The position numbers and the translations under genes are program-made. Positions 21,032 to 33,600 of a DNA stretch of 64,000 nt are shown piece after piece. Each line of letters begins with the position of its first letter. Position 1 is the first letter of the stretch. Origin of the DNA: Haematococcus lacustris (lineage: Eukaryota > Chlorophyta > Chlorophyceae > Chlamydomonadales > Haematococcaceae); assembly GCA_030144725.1 (NCBI GenBank), contig JASKMD010000026.1, positions 8,646,100 to 8,710,099 of the forward strand, read 5' to 3'. The notes below the pieces were generated by a model. The model saw only the letters and a list, made by a program, of their open reading frames with translations, ran no database searches and was not told the origin of the DNA.

Positions 21032-24000
21032 ATGTTGCGCAGGTCGGCGACAGCCTTGCTCCTGGCTGTGCTCGTCGCCCTGGGAGCCTCTGGAGTTTCC
21101 GCTAAGGCGAGTCGGAAGGACAACTTCTCCGCCCCTTTCTAGTCCGCCTCCTTGCACGCCAACCGTCCTAATTGAGCCTGCAAAGCTTTCGCTTCTCCCT
21201 ATGAGCGCCTCACCACACATCATGCAACTCTCGCTGCCTGGCTGCTGCTGCTTCACAGTGCACCAACCCATACATCAACGTGGACAACGGTGAAACGCGC
21301 TGCTGTGTTGAGGACCAGCTGTGCGAAACCTCCTCCTGCCCAGGCAACAACCTGGGTGACAACCTGGTAAGTCGCAGGGTGCCACTGCTGCAAGCCCCTA
21401 ACCTGCACCCTTTGAAGCTACACACACACCATGCCACTGTCGCATCTTCACCCCATGCAGCGGCCTGGCCTGATCTTCATGATCACAAGGAGCTGCAGAG
21501 GCAACAGCCTCAGCACGCACCCCTAGGCAGTTCGCACTGCTGCAGCAATGCGCCTCCTGCTGCTGCTGCTGCTGCTCGCTGTTTGGCTGCTAGGTGAACT
21601 GTCCTCAAGGGAGCGACAACAAGTGCGGGACTGACCTAGTGTGTGAAACCGTGTTAGCTGGCTGCACTGACAATGGCAACCCAAACAACAACAAGTGCTT
21701 TGGTGGGCAGCAGTGGCGGCACCCACCCACCCACCCACTGCCCTCATCACTAGGAAGAGCAGATACTGTTGTGCGTCTGAGGTTTTTGGGCAGTGGTAGA
21801 ACACCACTCACACACTGAGCTTAAGGCTGGCCTACAGGCCTAGCTTCCAAGGCAAGACTGTCATGCACTCCGGCCTGCCCACACTCTGCAGGCTACACCC
21901 GGTGTGTCAGCGGGGCAAGTGCATGCGGCCCTGACGACATGCCCATCCCCGTCAACACAATCTGCTTCTATGATGGTGGGTAGCGCCGTGCTGTGCTGAT
22001 GTCTCCCCTCACCACTTGCACACCCAGCTGCCCGCTGCCCGCATTGCATGCGTGAAAGTGCTAATACCATGCGACAGTGCCGGTGCCTGCCGTCGTTTCT
22101 GGCAATGGTTCTTTCGTCAAGAGCCACCCTAGGGGTCCAGGCAGTTTAGGGAGGTGGCTTTCCCAGTTACAAAGGCTCTGCGCTGGTGGCCACTGTTCAC
22201 ATGGCGCCGCTGATCAGAAATACAATAACACAATGTAGCAACAAAGTTTGTCTGAGGGACATTGTTCAGACCCGCCTGATGACAGCGCCGAGGGTGTTGC
22301 ATCCTGCATCCGCCACGTCCCTGCCCTGTTGCTTAACAGCCGTAGCTTGAGCGCTGGCTTCAGCATTGCCCAGGGCTATGCTTTGCTTGAACATGTTCCC
22401 TGTGCCATGTCCTATCCCTGCCCTCACTGCTGCGTTAACCTAGTTTTGTCCCTGCCTGGTGGCCCGCAGGCAACTCACTGAGCTTCAAAGTCTGTGACGG
22501 TAAGCCAATCGAGCAGGAGCATGACTGATGCTGTCCTGCCAATCTGATCTCAACAGTGCTGTGGCTGTGGTAGGCAGTGGTGGTGCCATGTGTGCATGTG
22601 CTCCATGCACCACGTGCACATGTCTCTGCAGCGTTAGCCCACCAGGTTGCCCGCCAGCCTCCTGCAGGACTAGAGGTGTGTGAGTGACAGCTGTTGTCAC
22701 TAGCCTGGCAGGTCTCAGGGACCTGGTGCCAGTTCACAGCTGCTGCAAGCCACTTGCTGAGATTCCTGTCACAGTAAAGTTATGGGTTGATGGTTGGGTC
22801 ATCAGTCAACAAAGCGGTGTTGCCTTGTACATGGCAGGCTGCATCCAACCCGTGAATGGCAAGCCTCCTGTGTCGGACGCTTGCAAGAGGTCTCCACCCC
22901 CCAGCCCCGCCCCACCCAGCCCAGCACCTCCCAAGCCCCCCAGCCCCTCCCCACCCAGCCCTGCCCCTCCCTCCCCTACCAGCCCTTCCCCACCCAGCCC
23001 CTCCCCACCCAGCCCAGCACCTCCCAAGCCCCCCAGCCCCGCCCCACCCAGCCCTGCCCCTCCCTCCCCTACCAGCCCTTCCCCACCCAGCCCCTCCCCA
23101 CCCAGCCCAGCACCTCCCAAGCCGCCCAGCCCCTCCCCACCCAGCCCTGCCCCTCCCTCCCCGACCAGCCCTGCCCCACCCAGCCCCTCCCCACCCAGCC
23201 CAGCACCTCCCAAGCCGCCCAGCCCCTCCCCACCCAGCCCTGCCCCTCCCTCCCCTACCAGTCCTTCCCCACCCAGCCCCTCCCCACCCAGCCCAGCACC
23301 TCCCAAGCCCCCCAGCCCCTCACCACCCAGCCCTGCCCCTCCCTCCCCGACCAGCCCTGCCCCACCCAGCCCCTCCCCACCCAGCCCAGCACCTCCCAAG
23401 CCCCCCAGCCCCTCACCACCCAGCCCTGCCCCTCCCTCCCCTACCAGCCCTTCCCCACCCAGCCCCTCCCCACCCAGCCCAGCACCTCCCAAGCCCCCCA
23501 GCCCCGCCCCACCCAGCCCTGCCCCTCCCTCCCCTACCAGCCCTGCCCCACCCAGCCCCTCCCCACCCAGCCCAGCACCTCCCAAACCCCCCAGCCCCGC
23601 CCCACCCAGCCCTGCCCCTCCCTCCCCTACCAGCCCTGCCCCACCCAGCCCCTCCCCACCCAGCCCAGCCCCTCCCAAGCCCCCCAGCCCCTCCCCACCC
23701 AGCCCTGCCCCTCCCTCCCCGACCAGCCCTGCCCCACCCAGCCCCTCCCCACCCAGCCCAGCACCTCCCAAGCCCCCCAGCCCCTCCCCACCCAGCCCTG
23801 CCCCTCCCTCCCCGACCAGCCCTGCCCCACCCAGCCCCTCCCCACCCAGCCCAGCCCCTCCCAAGCCCCCCAGCCCCTCCCCACCCAGCCCTGCCCCTCC
23901 CTCCCCGACCAGCCCTGCCCCACCCAGCCCCTCCCCACCCAGCCCAGCACCTCCCAAGCCGCCCAGCCCCTCCCCACCCAGCCCTGCCCCTCCCTCCCCG

Positions 24001-24895
24001 ACCAGCCCTGCCCCACCCAGCCCCTCCCCACCCAGCCCAGCACCTCCCAAGCCGCCCAGCCCCGCCCCACCCAGCCCAGCACCTCCCTCCCCTACCAGTC
24101 CTGCCCCACCCAGCCCCTCTCCACCCAGCCCAGCACCTCCCAAGCCGCCCAGCCCCTCCCCACCCAGCCCTGCCCCTCCCAAGCCCCCCAGCCCCGCTCC
24201 ACCCAGCCCTGCCCCTCCCAAGCCGCCCCGCCCCGCCCCACCCAGCCCTGCCCCTCCCAAGCCGCCCCGCCCCGCACCACCCAGCCCTGCCCCTCCCAAG
24301 CCGCCCCGCCCCGCACCACCCAGCCCCTTCCCACCCAGCCCGGCACCACCTTTGCCCCCCAGCCCTTTCCCGCCAAGCCCCAGTCCTGCTCCATCACCCA
24401 CACCGCCTGAGGTGAGTGCCAAGCTTAGATCAAGCCTTGCCATTGACCAGTGCTGCCATTGCAACAGATTGCAGGCCAGCCCTGCTGTCACTCATCTCGT
24501 TCATGAGTTCGTGATGTCGACCATGAGCCAGCCATGCTGACATGTGCACTGCCACCACCTGAATGCACTTCCATGGCCTACTCTAGCTTGAGGCAGCCAC
24601 AAGATCCATCACATCCACAATAGCACCCCCTGAACCCCGATGAGCAGGGATGGGCAGTGTCAATGCACTATGCTTCCCTCCGTCACATGCTCGATCTTGC
24701 TTCATATCATACATATGATGCTGTTGCTCGCAGCCCTCTCCCCCGCCACCCGCCTGCCCCCCTCCCCCGCCACCTCAATTCATCTGCCCCCCCCTCGAGC
24801 CCTGCAACTGTATCTGCAAGTGCCCAACGCCCACCTGCCACAAGGAGCCGGCCGAGCCATGCAAGCCCGCCAAACCCCTGCCATGGCAGGGCTGA
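21032..24895 (+). CDS. Secreted Cys-rich hydroxyproline-rich glycoprotein, right copy
   Basis: Exons: 21032-21106 (signal peptide [22 protein letters not shown] donor AAG|GCGAGT), 21259-21366, 21594-21702, 21892-21975, one starting at 22078 (end uncertain), an unresolved middle, about 22468-22498, rod exon 22712-24411, last exon 24734-24895 (stop TGA). The resolved junctions keep phase. The N-terminal part is Cys-rich ([36 protein letters not shown]) without a Pfam family I can name with certainty. A small domain ([20 protein letters not shown]) precedes a roughly 480-residue Ser-Pro rod, and a Cys-rich tail ([12 protein letters not shown]) ends it. The architecture resembles pherophorins and other volvocine wall HRGPs, in which prolines become hydroxylated and glycosylated. 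A wall or extracellular-matrix role is inferred. Confidence 0.7.
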
Positions 24896-24998
24896 GTGCC
24901 TGGCTCCAAGGGGCACTACGGGCCTGCAACTTTCAGGCCCATGCCACCTGAGGGTGTGCTTGTCTATTGCTCTGCTAGCCCCGGAGTTGTTAGGCTAT

Positions 24999-25003
24999 TG
25001 TAA
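24999..25003 (+). terminator. TGTAA polyadenylation signal of right HRGP copy
   Basis: TGTAA, the usual volvocine poly(A) signal, lies about 105 nt after the stop codon. The left arm has GGTAA at the matching site. Confidence 0.5.
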
Positions 25004-25717
25004 GCTTTGGTATTGAACCAGCAAGCCACAGTTAACTGGCACCATGGCAGGTCATGGTCCTGCATGGCTGTGTGTACGGGCTGTTGGCACTCCTCAAGCC
25101 CCACCAGCAGTGTCCTGTCCCTGGCATGGCCACATAGCCGTAACAGTAAGACTTGCAGCCAGCAGGAGCGGTGTTGACTAGCAGCAGCAACCGTCTGGCT
25201 ACGAAGGCGCCGAGCAGCAGGCAAGATGGAAGGGAGCCAGTCAACTGTGCACCCAGGCAGGATGAGAGCCTAAATAGTAGAGTACTGCATCTGCGGGGAC
25301 CAAGATACCGCCGTGTCTTGTGTCGAATATTGCTGCCTGCCACTGCTAGAGCTCTCGTGTAGGATAGGACCCATGGCGCGGCCACAAACCTCTGAGGGGT
25401 GTAGAGGTCACGGCCACACCAGCCACATTTCTTTCGACTAGCTTGCACGGTTCTAGCTGATTACTTTCCTCTGCATTTGGCATTATGATGTAGCTGTAGC
25501 ATACATTGTCGTTGGCTTGGCCGGCTATACATTGTCTAGTGATTGGATGTTTGACAACGACATGGCTGAAGTTGGATTGGATCAATTGGTCACGGCCATT
25601 GTGCCAGCATCAAGCTATCGTTGCTCCCTGTGTAATGTCGCACCCGATCCTAGGTTGAGACACCAAGCTGCCACTTCATGTGCAGTTGTATTTGCACTGA
25701 ATAACCCATGCAGGCAG

Positions 25718-26405
25718 TAGCGTACGCTGTAACTGAGCCGTAGCCATGCCAGGCTTAAGGACTCTCAGGAAAGGGAGATGAACCAATCAGCTTGTGTTCA
25801 AGCTTGGCGCCTGCGGCATGCCATGCAAGTGCGAGGCCTGATGTGTAATATTACCTGAGTTTGTTGAGTTTCACACCCCAATAAGATCGCCGCACACCGT
25901 GTCCACTAACTAGAATTTACCGAGGCAGTCGTAAGAGGTTCGGAAGGTTATACGGTAGCCTCGCCAATGGGAAAAGGGTGTTGGCCTCGTTTCGCATGTA
26001 CTTCATCAATTCGCATCATTGACCATATGTATGAATCCATACGATAACATTCCTTGTGGCTGATAGCAACCCCCTCTTCTACTCCCTTCCCCTCCCCTCC
26101 CTGCTAAGGTTTTGCCGTACCCATTGCCGTACCCAAAAGGCCACACATTTGTCAAGACAGTGTCAGGGCGCATGTCGCAAGGCGCTTATGCTGTACCTGT
26201 CCTCTCTTGATTTGAGATATGTTCTGCTGCCAGCTGCAACTGCGTGGTGCTGTCACATGATACCAGCTTGGCAACGCCCAAAACTCGCTGCCCCTGCCCC
26301 AGCCCCAGCCCCCCAGCCCCTCCCCCTTATCTTGCAGAAACTACAAACATCTTACACCACAAGACCACTAACCAGACCACAAACTGCTGCCATGCCAACT
26401 AACCA
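25718..26405. other. Spacer without supported gene
   Basis: Sequence outside the inverted repeat with short ORFs only. Nothing recognised. Confidence 0.5.
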
Positions 26406-26740
26406 GACCAACAAAACTCATTCAACAAGGAACAACATGTTGGCCTGTGGGTAATCTCACTCCGCTACAATCATATTGAAGCATCCTCGGTCGCACCCTT
26501 GATGACTGCAAACCCCACGTAGATGGCACTTTCCCGGGACAGACCACTGGGCTCCCCATCAAAACTAACAGCGTAATTGCTTAAAGGCTGACAGCCTGGC
26601 GAAACCTTCCTACCCTAACCAGCCCTCGAGTTCGCCAGGGTCTCTTGGGCTGGTGCTTGAGAGCATTGACGCTCTCTATGGACACGGAATTTAATTAATC
26701 GCCCCGGCCGGCGATACCTGCGAGCACAAAGGGCACGGGG
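26406..26740 (+). mobile_element. SINE-like element, copy c (diverged)
   Basis: Begins with the shared block 'caacaaaactcattcaacaa' and follows copy b through GGTCGCACCCTTGATG and the 'aaaactaacagc' block. The hairpin region is altered. Flanking duplications were not found. Confidence 0.6.
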
Positions 26741-27626
26741 CAACCAGGGCAACTTGAGCTATGCGGGCTATGTGCGGGACTTGCTTACCTGTGTGCGTTG
26801 TGCGCTGTGTGCTATGTGCGGGACAATGGCATATGCGGGGCAACAAGGGCAAGGTGTGCGGGCTATGTGCGGGGCAACAAGGGCAAGGGGCTTACCTTTC
26901 AGAGAGGTGCCGTGTGTACGTGCCGTGTGTCAGGATTCATGCGCGGTCACGACTTGGCGCGTCGATCTGCGGACACAAGCGCAAGCATAGGGCAATAGTT
27001 AGTAAGTACGTAACGGGGCTGCTTTATTGCGGGGCTGCTGGACTGCGGTGCTAGTGCTGGTGCGGTGCTGGTGTTGCTTGTGGTGTGGCGGAGCTTACCT
27101 TCAATGGGCTCCTTCCGCACCGCATAGCGATGGTTCCAGCGTGGCCCACACCGGGGCTGACAGCTTGGGGTCCGCGCGGTAATCAGAGCAGGCCGCCACG
27201 CCTGCTCCAAGTAAGATGGCAATCTGTGGCAAACGGAGCTTTTCATGTTGTCCGCTGTCACACTGTGCGCGTGTCCGTCCTTTGACAGCCGTTGCATTTG
27301 AGGACACGTCCTTAGCTGAGACCTGCAGGGGAGACCTCAGCGGAGACCTCAGCGGAGACAGCTTACAGTGCGGCGTAGCGGAGCGAGACAAATGGCGTTC
27401 AATGGCGTAATCTGGAATGATCCCTTGCCATTATCTGCCTACTGACAAACCCTGCACCATTCACTGCAGGTTCCATGCATCTGTCTGAGGTGCCACTGTA
27501 ATCAAAGGCCAATCAATGCCAACTAATCTTATCATGCCAACTAACCAGACCACAAGTTCTAGCCACAGCCATTGCTGCTGCCTCCCAAAATGGTCTGCAC
27601 CGCCAGGTCAGCACTGCCATGTGCCC
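26741..27626. repeat. Degenerate G-rich repeats and inverted partner of 1-375
   Basis: 26730-26900 repeats 'ggggcaacaagggcaagg' and 'gctatgtgcgggg' motifs. 27165-27410 mirrors the left end of the window. On the minus strand of that block a short frame reads LPQIAILLGAGVAACSDYRA, also partly present at the left end, so both may be remnants of a transposon gene. The 3' UTR of XDH runs into this region; a TGTAA occurs on the minus strand near 27362. Confidence 0.5.
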
Positions 27627-30600
27627 TTAGCAAGAGATCTTGGGGCGGAAGTCAGGTGCAACATAGGTGGTGGCGATGGGGTCGGCGCACAGCATGCGCA
27701 GGCGCTCGGGGGTAGCCGGGGTGTCCAGCACGAAGTACCCCGCATGCCCAGCATCCCTGAACCAACAGCAGCAGCAGCAGCAGCAGCAGGCATGGCCTTC
27801 AGAACAGCAGCAGCAGGGTGGCAGTAAGCGTAGTAGGGGAACTACTAGTCCCAGCCAGGCATGTGGCAACCTCTATTGCAAGCCATCAGTGAGCAAAGTA
27901 AACCCTGCAGTATGGCAGCATGGCGTGGGCTTTGAGCTCCTACCTGAGCTACGCAGGCAAGGCAGGGCAGGCACTGCAGCAAGGCACATGCACCCTGACA
28001 GCCATAAGCACAGCAGGTGGCAGTGCCAACACCACGCTGCCCACCGGCCGCCTTCCTTGCGCTGGTGCACTTACCAGAGGCTGACACCATGACTTGCCAA
28101 ACTCCTCCACCCTGCCCAGGGGCTGCACCCCTGAGAGGCTGGACCCCCACAGCCCTGGCCATCACCTACTTGCGGGCTGCATACACGGCCTCCTTGAGCG
28201 CAAAGAAGACGCAGGCCCCCAGGTGGAAGGGCGGCTCCCCCACAGCCTTAGAGGAGTGGATGGCGCGCGTGTTGGGAGCATCCCGCAGCAGCGCCACCCT
28301 GCAGCAGCCGGGTCACACAGGGCGCAAGAATCTTAGCGCTCCCCTGCACTGCTGTGCTCATGCTGATGTTGAGCAGTGCTGCAACAGACGATGGAGGAGA
28401 CCGCTAGTGCCAGCAGCCTAGCCGGGTCTGGGCTGACTGGTACGCATAGAGGGGAGGGGGAGGGGAAGGGGAGGGTTTCGCTGGTGAGCCATTCAAGGAG
28501 TGCGGAGTGGGCTTATGGGGTGATTGCTGCTACATAGCCCATAGCGCCCACCCTCCCACCCCTGAGCTGCACTGCTAGCAGGTCATTTTGTATTTTGGCT
28601 ACAGGACAGTAGCAGGCCTGGGGTTCGGGACCGCTGAGCACAGAGCACACCATGGGCAAGCAGGGCCAGGGCCAGGAGCAGGGCTGCAGCAGGGCTGGGT
28701 AAGGCCGAGCAGAGGCCCTCCCACCTGAAGTCTACGGGGATGTCGTTGGCTGTGGGGATCTTGTACGTGCCCGGCCCCTTGGTGAACAGGTGGCCGGGGC
28801 GCACCCAGGGGTGCTGGCGGTCGCCCCACTGCAACTCCTCCATGCACAACCAGCCCATGCCCTGCACAAAGCCGCCCTCAACCTGCACCCACCAACCAGG
28901 CAGGCAGGCAGTAGGCAAGCTGGTGTAAGATGCGGCAGGGCAGGCTGGTAGGCTGATGCACATCCATGGTGGTGGTGATGACGGCAGCTGACACACCTGC
29001 CAGACATTGCCTTGGCTGGGCTGTCCTTGCTATCAGCGCAGCACTAGCCTATCCTGGTGTGCTTAGTCAAGGGCAGCAGCACAGCCCAGGCAGGCTGTCA
29101 CCCTCAGTGCCTGCAGCGCACATGAGTGCTGTCTTAGAGCTCAGGGCCACTGTCATGGCCAAGTGCCATGGAGGCTTCCACAGCCGGCACTCGAGGCAGT
29201 GGCTACGCCCAGTTGCACGACCCTGTCATGCCGAGTGGCAGCACACTGACAGCCGTCGGCCCATGCACCTGGCCAATGTCGATGGCTGGGTTCAGGGGGT
29301 TGCCCACATCCATGACCACGTCGGCCCGCAGCACATGCCAGTCGCCAGTCAGCGTGTCCAGCTCAACCTCGGCCACAGCGGCGCCCTGCAGGGTAGGCGG
29401 ATAAGGAGCTGAGCCTTGAGGGCTGGGGTGGCAGTGGGCCACAGGGTGAGCAGCAGTGTTCATGTATTGGCGCTATTGATAGCATTTGCTATGAATGCTA
29501 TGTTTCATAGGTCATCCTGCGCACAGGGGGAGGGGTACTGGAACGAGTGCTGGGAGGGGTGTGGGCCAAATAAGGGCCCTGCACTTCAATCCCAAACGTG
29601 CACTGCTCTTCATGTGTTTCTTGCCTGCACCAATGGCCAAATGACCAGGAACGCATGCAGGCAAGGAGGGGGAGGGTCAGCTTCTGTCGCCAGCAGGCAC
29701 CCTGCTCCTGGCTCTGCTCACATAAGCAAAATAGTTGAAGGGACGCACGCCGCCGAAGCCTGTGATGTCAGGCGTGGCATAGAAGCCATGCGCCGACAGG
29801 TCGACCCGGTCCAGGTATGCTGCGTTTACAATCTCCTTGAAGCTGCGGTCTGCAGCCAGTCAGTATGTGAGCAGCTGCAGGTGAGGCCTGCCAGTGGGTG
29901 GCCGCAATGTTCCTAGCAAATGTGACCGCTGCAACTGTTGTCCATGCGCCTGAAAGGTGCATGGTGTTACATCAGCACTGCTGGCACCTGTCTGGGAGTG
30001 GCATGCTAGTGCAGCAGCCAGCAGGCAGTGCCTGACACCTTCTTGGGTATGTGCACCGTGTGCAACTCCAGTGAGCACGCATACCCTGATGACGGCTTGC
30101 ATGCGCTTGCATGTGGAGGCCACATTTGAGACTGATTGGCCTTGGTGGTTCTGCAGTTGAACCTAGTCCGGGCCAATCCAGGTTGGGGCAATCTGAAGCA
30201 AGGCCAGGCTGTGGTCTGGGACCAGCAGGTAATGCTGCACGGCACTAGCAAGAGGCAGCAGGGTCTGACCTGGGAATCGCTCCCTGTAAGGCAGCAGTCG
30301 CTCCTTGATTTGGCGGCAGGCGTCCAGCACTGCCCCGCCGTACATGTCGCTGGAAGCCGAGGCTGCTGTGGGAGAGGCGTTGGGCACCTTGTCAGTGGAG
30401 GTCTCGCTGATGAACACCTTGTGCAGGGGCAGGCCCAGCGCCTGGCAAAAGCAGTGGCAGGCGCAGAAGCTTAAGCACACGCACGCTCTCTGCACCAAGC
30501 ACCTCAGCAGCAGTGAGGCGAAGCAGACTCCGCGGAAGGAGAATGGCAATGGAGTGCATGTCAGGGAGTGAGGTGGGAGGGGAGGGGAGAGGAGGGGAGG

Positions 30601-33600
30601 GGAGGGGAGAGGGCCGGTGTGCATAACCATGGCCAGGCTGTGCTGCTAGACGCTAGACTGCCAGCTGATGCTCAAGAATGGGGCAGCTGGCCTTGGCAGC
30701 AGGCTGCTTGACCCTGACGCCCTGCCTGATTTAACAGTGGCTCACCTGCGCCGCCACCTGGGCCATCTTGGTGTGCAGGCCTTGGCCCATCTCCACCCCG
30801 CCGTGGCTGACCAGCACGCTGTCGTCAAGGTACACATGAACCAGTGCACCGGCCTGCACCCCAGCACGCAGCAGCAGCGCAGGGATGACGCAAGGACAGG
30901 TACTACACAAGCAGCAACAAGGTGGTGGCAGGGCATGGTGCAGCCAGAGTGCCGGTAAGCAGCCAGGCAGGGATAAGGACAGCTAAACAGGCTTTGCAAG
31001 GACGGGGGCATCAGGACTGGGGATTGTGTCAGACACACAGCTGGGGCTGACCCAGCACGATAAGGGCAGCTGTGACGAGCCGGGCAGCAGCAGGGCGGGC
31101 CCACCTGATTCATGAACTTGGTGGTGAAGGAGATGCCAAACTTGGTGGGGGTGATGGCCAACCCACGCTTGCGCCAGCGATGCTCAGCATTGAAGGCCTC
31201 CACCTGAGGTCAGCAGCAAGCGCTGTCTGAAGGATGGACCAGCAGGGTTCAGAGGGCAGCGGCCAGCAGCACTGCTTTTGTCCTAGCTGGTTGACACAGT
31301 GCGGCGAGCATGGCAGACATTGCTCTGCAGGAATGCCACGTTAATAGTCTTGCTGCATCACCTCCATTTGTCATCACATACTGCCTAGGGTCAACCACGG
31401 CGGCACAGGGTTAGTTTTGGGTCAGGCATATACGGTATACAAGATGTATAAGGTGTATGATAATGCACAACACTAACTGATAGGGTCAGCATCACGTCAT
31501 AGGGCCAATCTTGGGTCAAATTGAGGCATCTGGCAATACAAGGCAGAAGACTCTGCCACTGAATGGCCCCTGTCGTCAGGGTATCCCTGGAGCACTCCAT
31601 TGGAGTTGGTGGCTGCTTCAGCCCAACCTGGAAAGATGTCCCTGACCCAGGCCACCCTTGCCTGCTTCATGCGCTCTTCATACTGAGAGCTGGCCTTGAC
31701 CTCCTTCCAGCAGGTGGGAGCCCGGAACACCTCCAGCACCTGGGTGCAGTATGCAAGGCAGCAGGGCACTACGGTTATGGGGTTGCAGTAGGTCAGGCAG
31801 CAGCTGGCATCGCCCCAGGTGGTGACAATGAGGGCAGCAAGTGCAGTGCCGATAGCAGCTAAGAATTGAGCAGGTGAGCTCATCTGAGAGTGGGAGCTAG
31901 CTGAGTGGGACAGCTGGAGTGCTGCAAAGGCAGCGTCCACACTGCAGGTGGCAATGGCTTCAGCCCAACCTGACCTGGACCTGGCCATGGCTAATGAAGA
32001 TGCATGCACAGTGTGTGTGCAAGGTCATGAGTTCAGCAGCCAATAAAGACAATGCAACCTGGTCAAAGCTGGCTGGGACAATGTTTAATCGAGCTGGTTT
32101 AAGCGATGGTTCCAGACCTGTTTGAAGTGCGTGACGTCGCCCTCCTGGTACATGTTGAGCTCCCGCACTTCATGCACGGGCCGGCCCACTGCCCTGGCTA
32201 CCTGCTCCACCGTCATCTCTGCAAACATCAGACCCTGCAACAGCAGCAGCAACAACAACACCAGGAAGAAGGCAGTGAAGGGATAGGGGGCAGCAGAGGC
32301 AGGAGGCATAGCTTGGCCTGCTGACCCAGTAGGGTGGCAGCGAGGGCGAGGGCCAGAGCCAGGGGAGGGGCTAGGACAAGAAGTGGGCCATTATGGTGTT
32401 AGACAGCACAGCAGCAGTGCAGGCTGGCTGGCTCACCTGTGGGCCCCCAAAGCCCCTGAAGGCAGTATTGGAGGCCTGGTTGGTGCGGCACAGGCGGCCT
32501 GCCACCCGCATGTTGTCCACCTTGTAGACGTTGTCGCAGTGCAGTAGGCAGCGGTCCATGATGGCGGCTGACAGGTCCTGTGAGCCAGGCAGCAGCACCA
32601 ACACTGACACCCGTATCGCCTGATGCCCACCCCTACCTCTGCTGCCCTCTGGCAGTCACACGACAGCCAGGCCCAGCCAGCTCTTATCTGCATATGCTGC
32701 TGCCACCTGGGCTGGTGACCTGGACACCTTGCCACCGACAACACTGGGACGAGAGACAAGAGGCCATGACTGGACGAGACAGCACAGGACAGGCCAAGAC
32801 AGGCAGGCCAAGGCAAGAGGCCAGGGTGCCATGACTGATGATGTTAAGCTGCAGTCACCCTGGGCACAGTGGACCTCACGGCATTGCGAGCAGATGCTAG
32901 GGGCTCCAGCCCATTTGCAGTCCTAAGCCTGCTGCTCTTTCAAGCGTTCCATCTAGCATGTGCAGAAGGTAGCCGAGGAGCATTTAGTGCATGCAGTCAG
33001 CATTTAGTGCATGCAGTCTGGGGTGCATGCCAGCCCCTGAGGCCGCTACACCTCCCACCAGCTGGCCCACGTGGGTCTGAGGGTGCGGGCTGCACGCACC
33101 CAGCTGTTGCCGGCGTTGTTGTACAGCTTGTAGTCGAGGGCCGTGATGCGGCCTTCAGAGGTGTGGCCCACCTTGTACTGGCACATGAACGCATGGCGCT
33201 GACCTGCTCCAGCATCAACAGGCCAGGCAGCTGAAGCAAGAGGGATGGAGTGGGGTGGAGTGAAATGGGATGGGGTGCTCCTGTTCATGCTACATGATTT
33301 GCCCCACCCAATTAGCAACCAAGCTGCAACGTGCTCTTGCGACAACTGCTGCTGCTGTGTGCATGCACTGATTTAGGAGCAACAGCGGGTTGAAGGCACC
33401 ACACCTGTCATCTGCATGTCCTCGTCACGATCCAGGCTCAGCTTGACAGGCCGGCGCAGCGCGTGAGCAGGCACAGCCACAGCGCAGTGCAGGAAGATGG
33501 AGCGCGTCTCCTTGCCTCCGAAGCCTCCGCCCAGGCGCTTCGTCTTGCTGACCACTTTGTGAGCAGGCACCCCTAACACATGCGCCACGTACTTTTGGTG

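Larger units (their letters stand above)
20445..25717. repeat. Right arm of large inverted repeat
   Basis: Reverse complement of 1191-6762 and 299 bp shorter, mostly because the HRGP rod has fewer modules. It carries the better-preserved gene copy. Confidence 0.95.
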
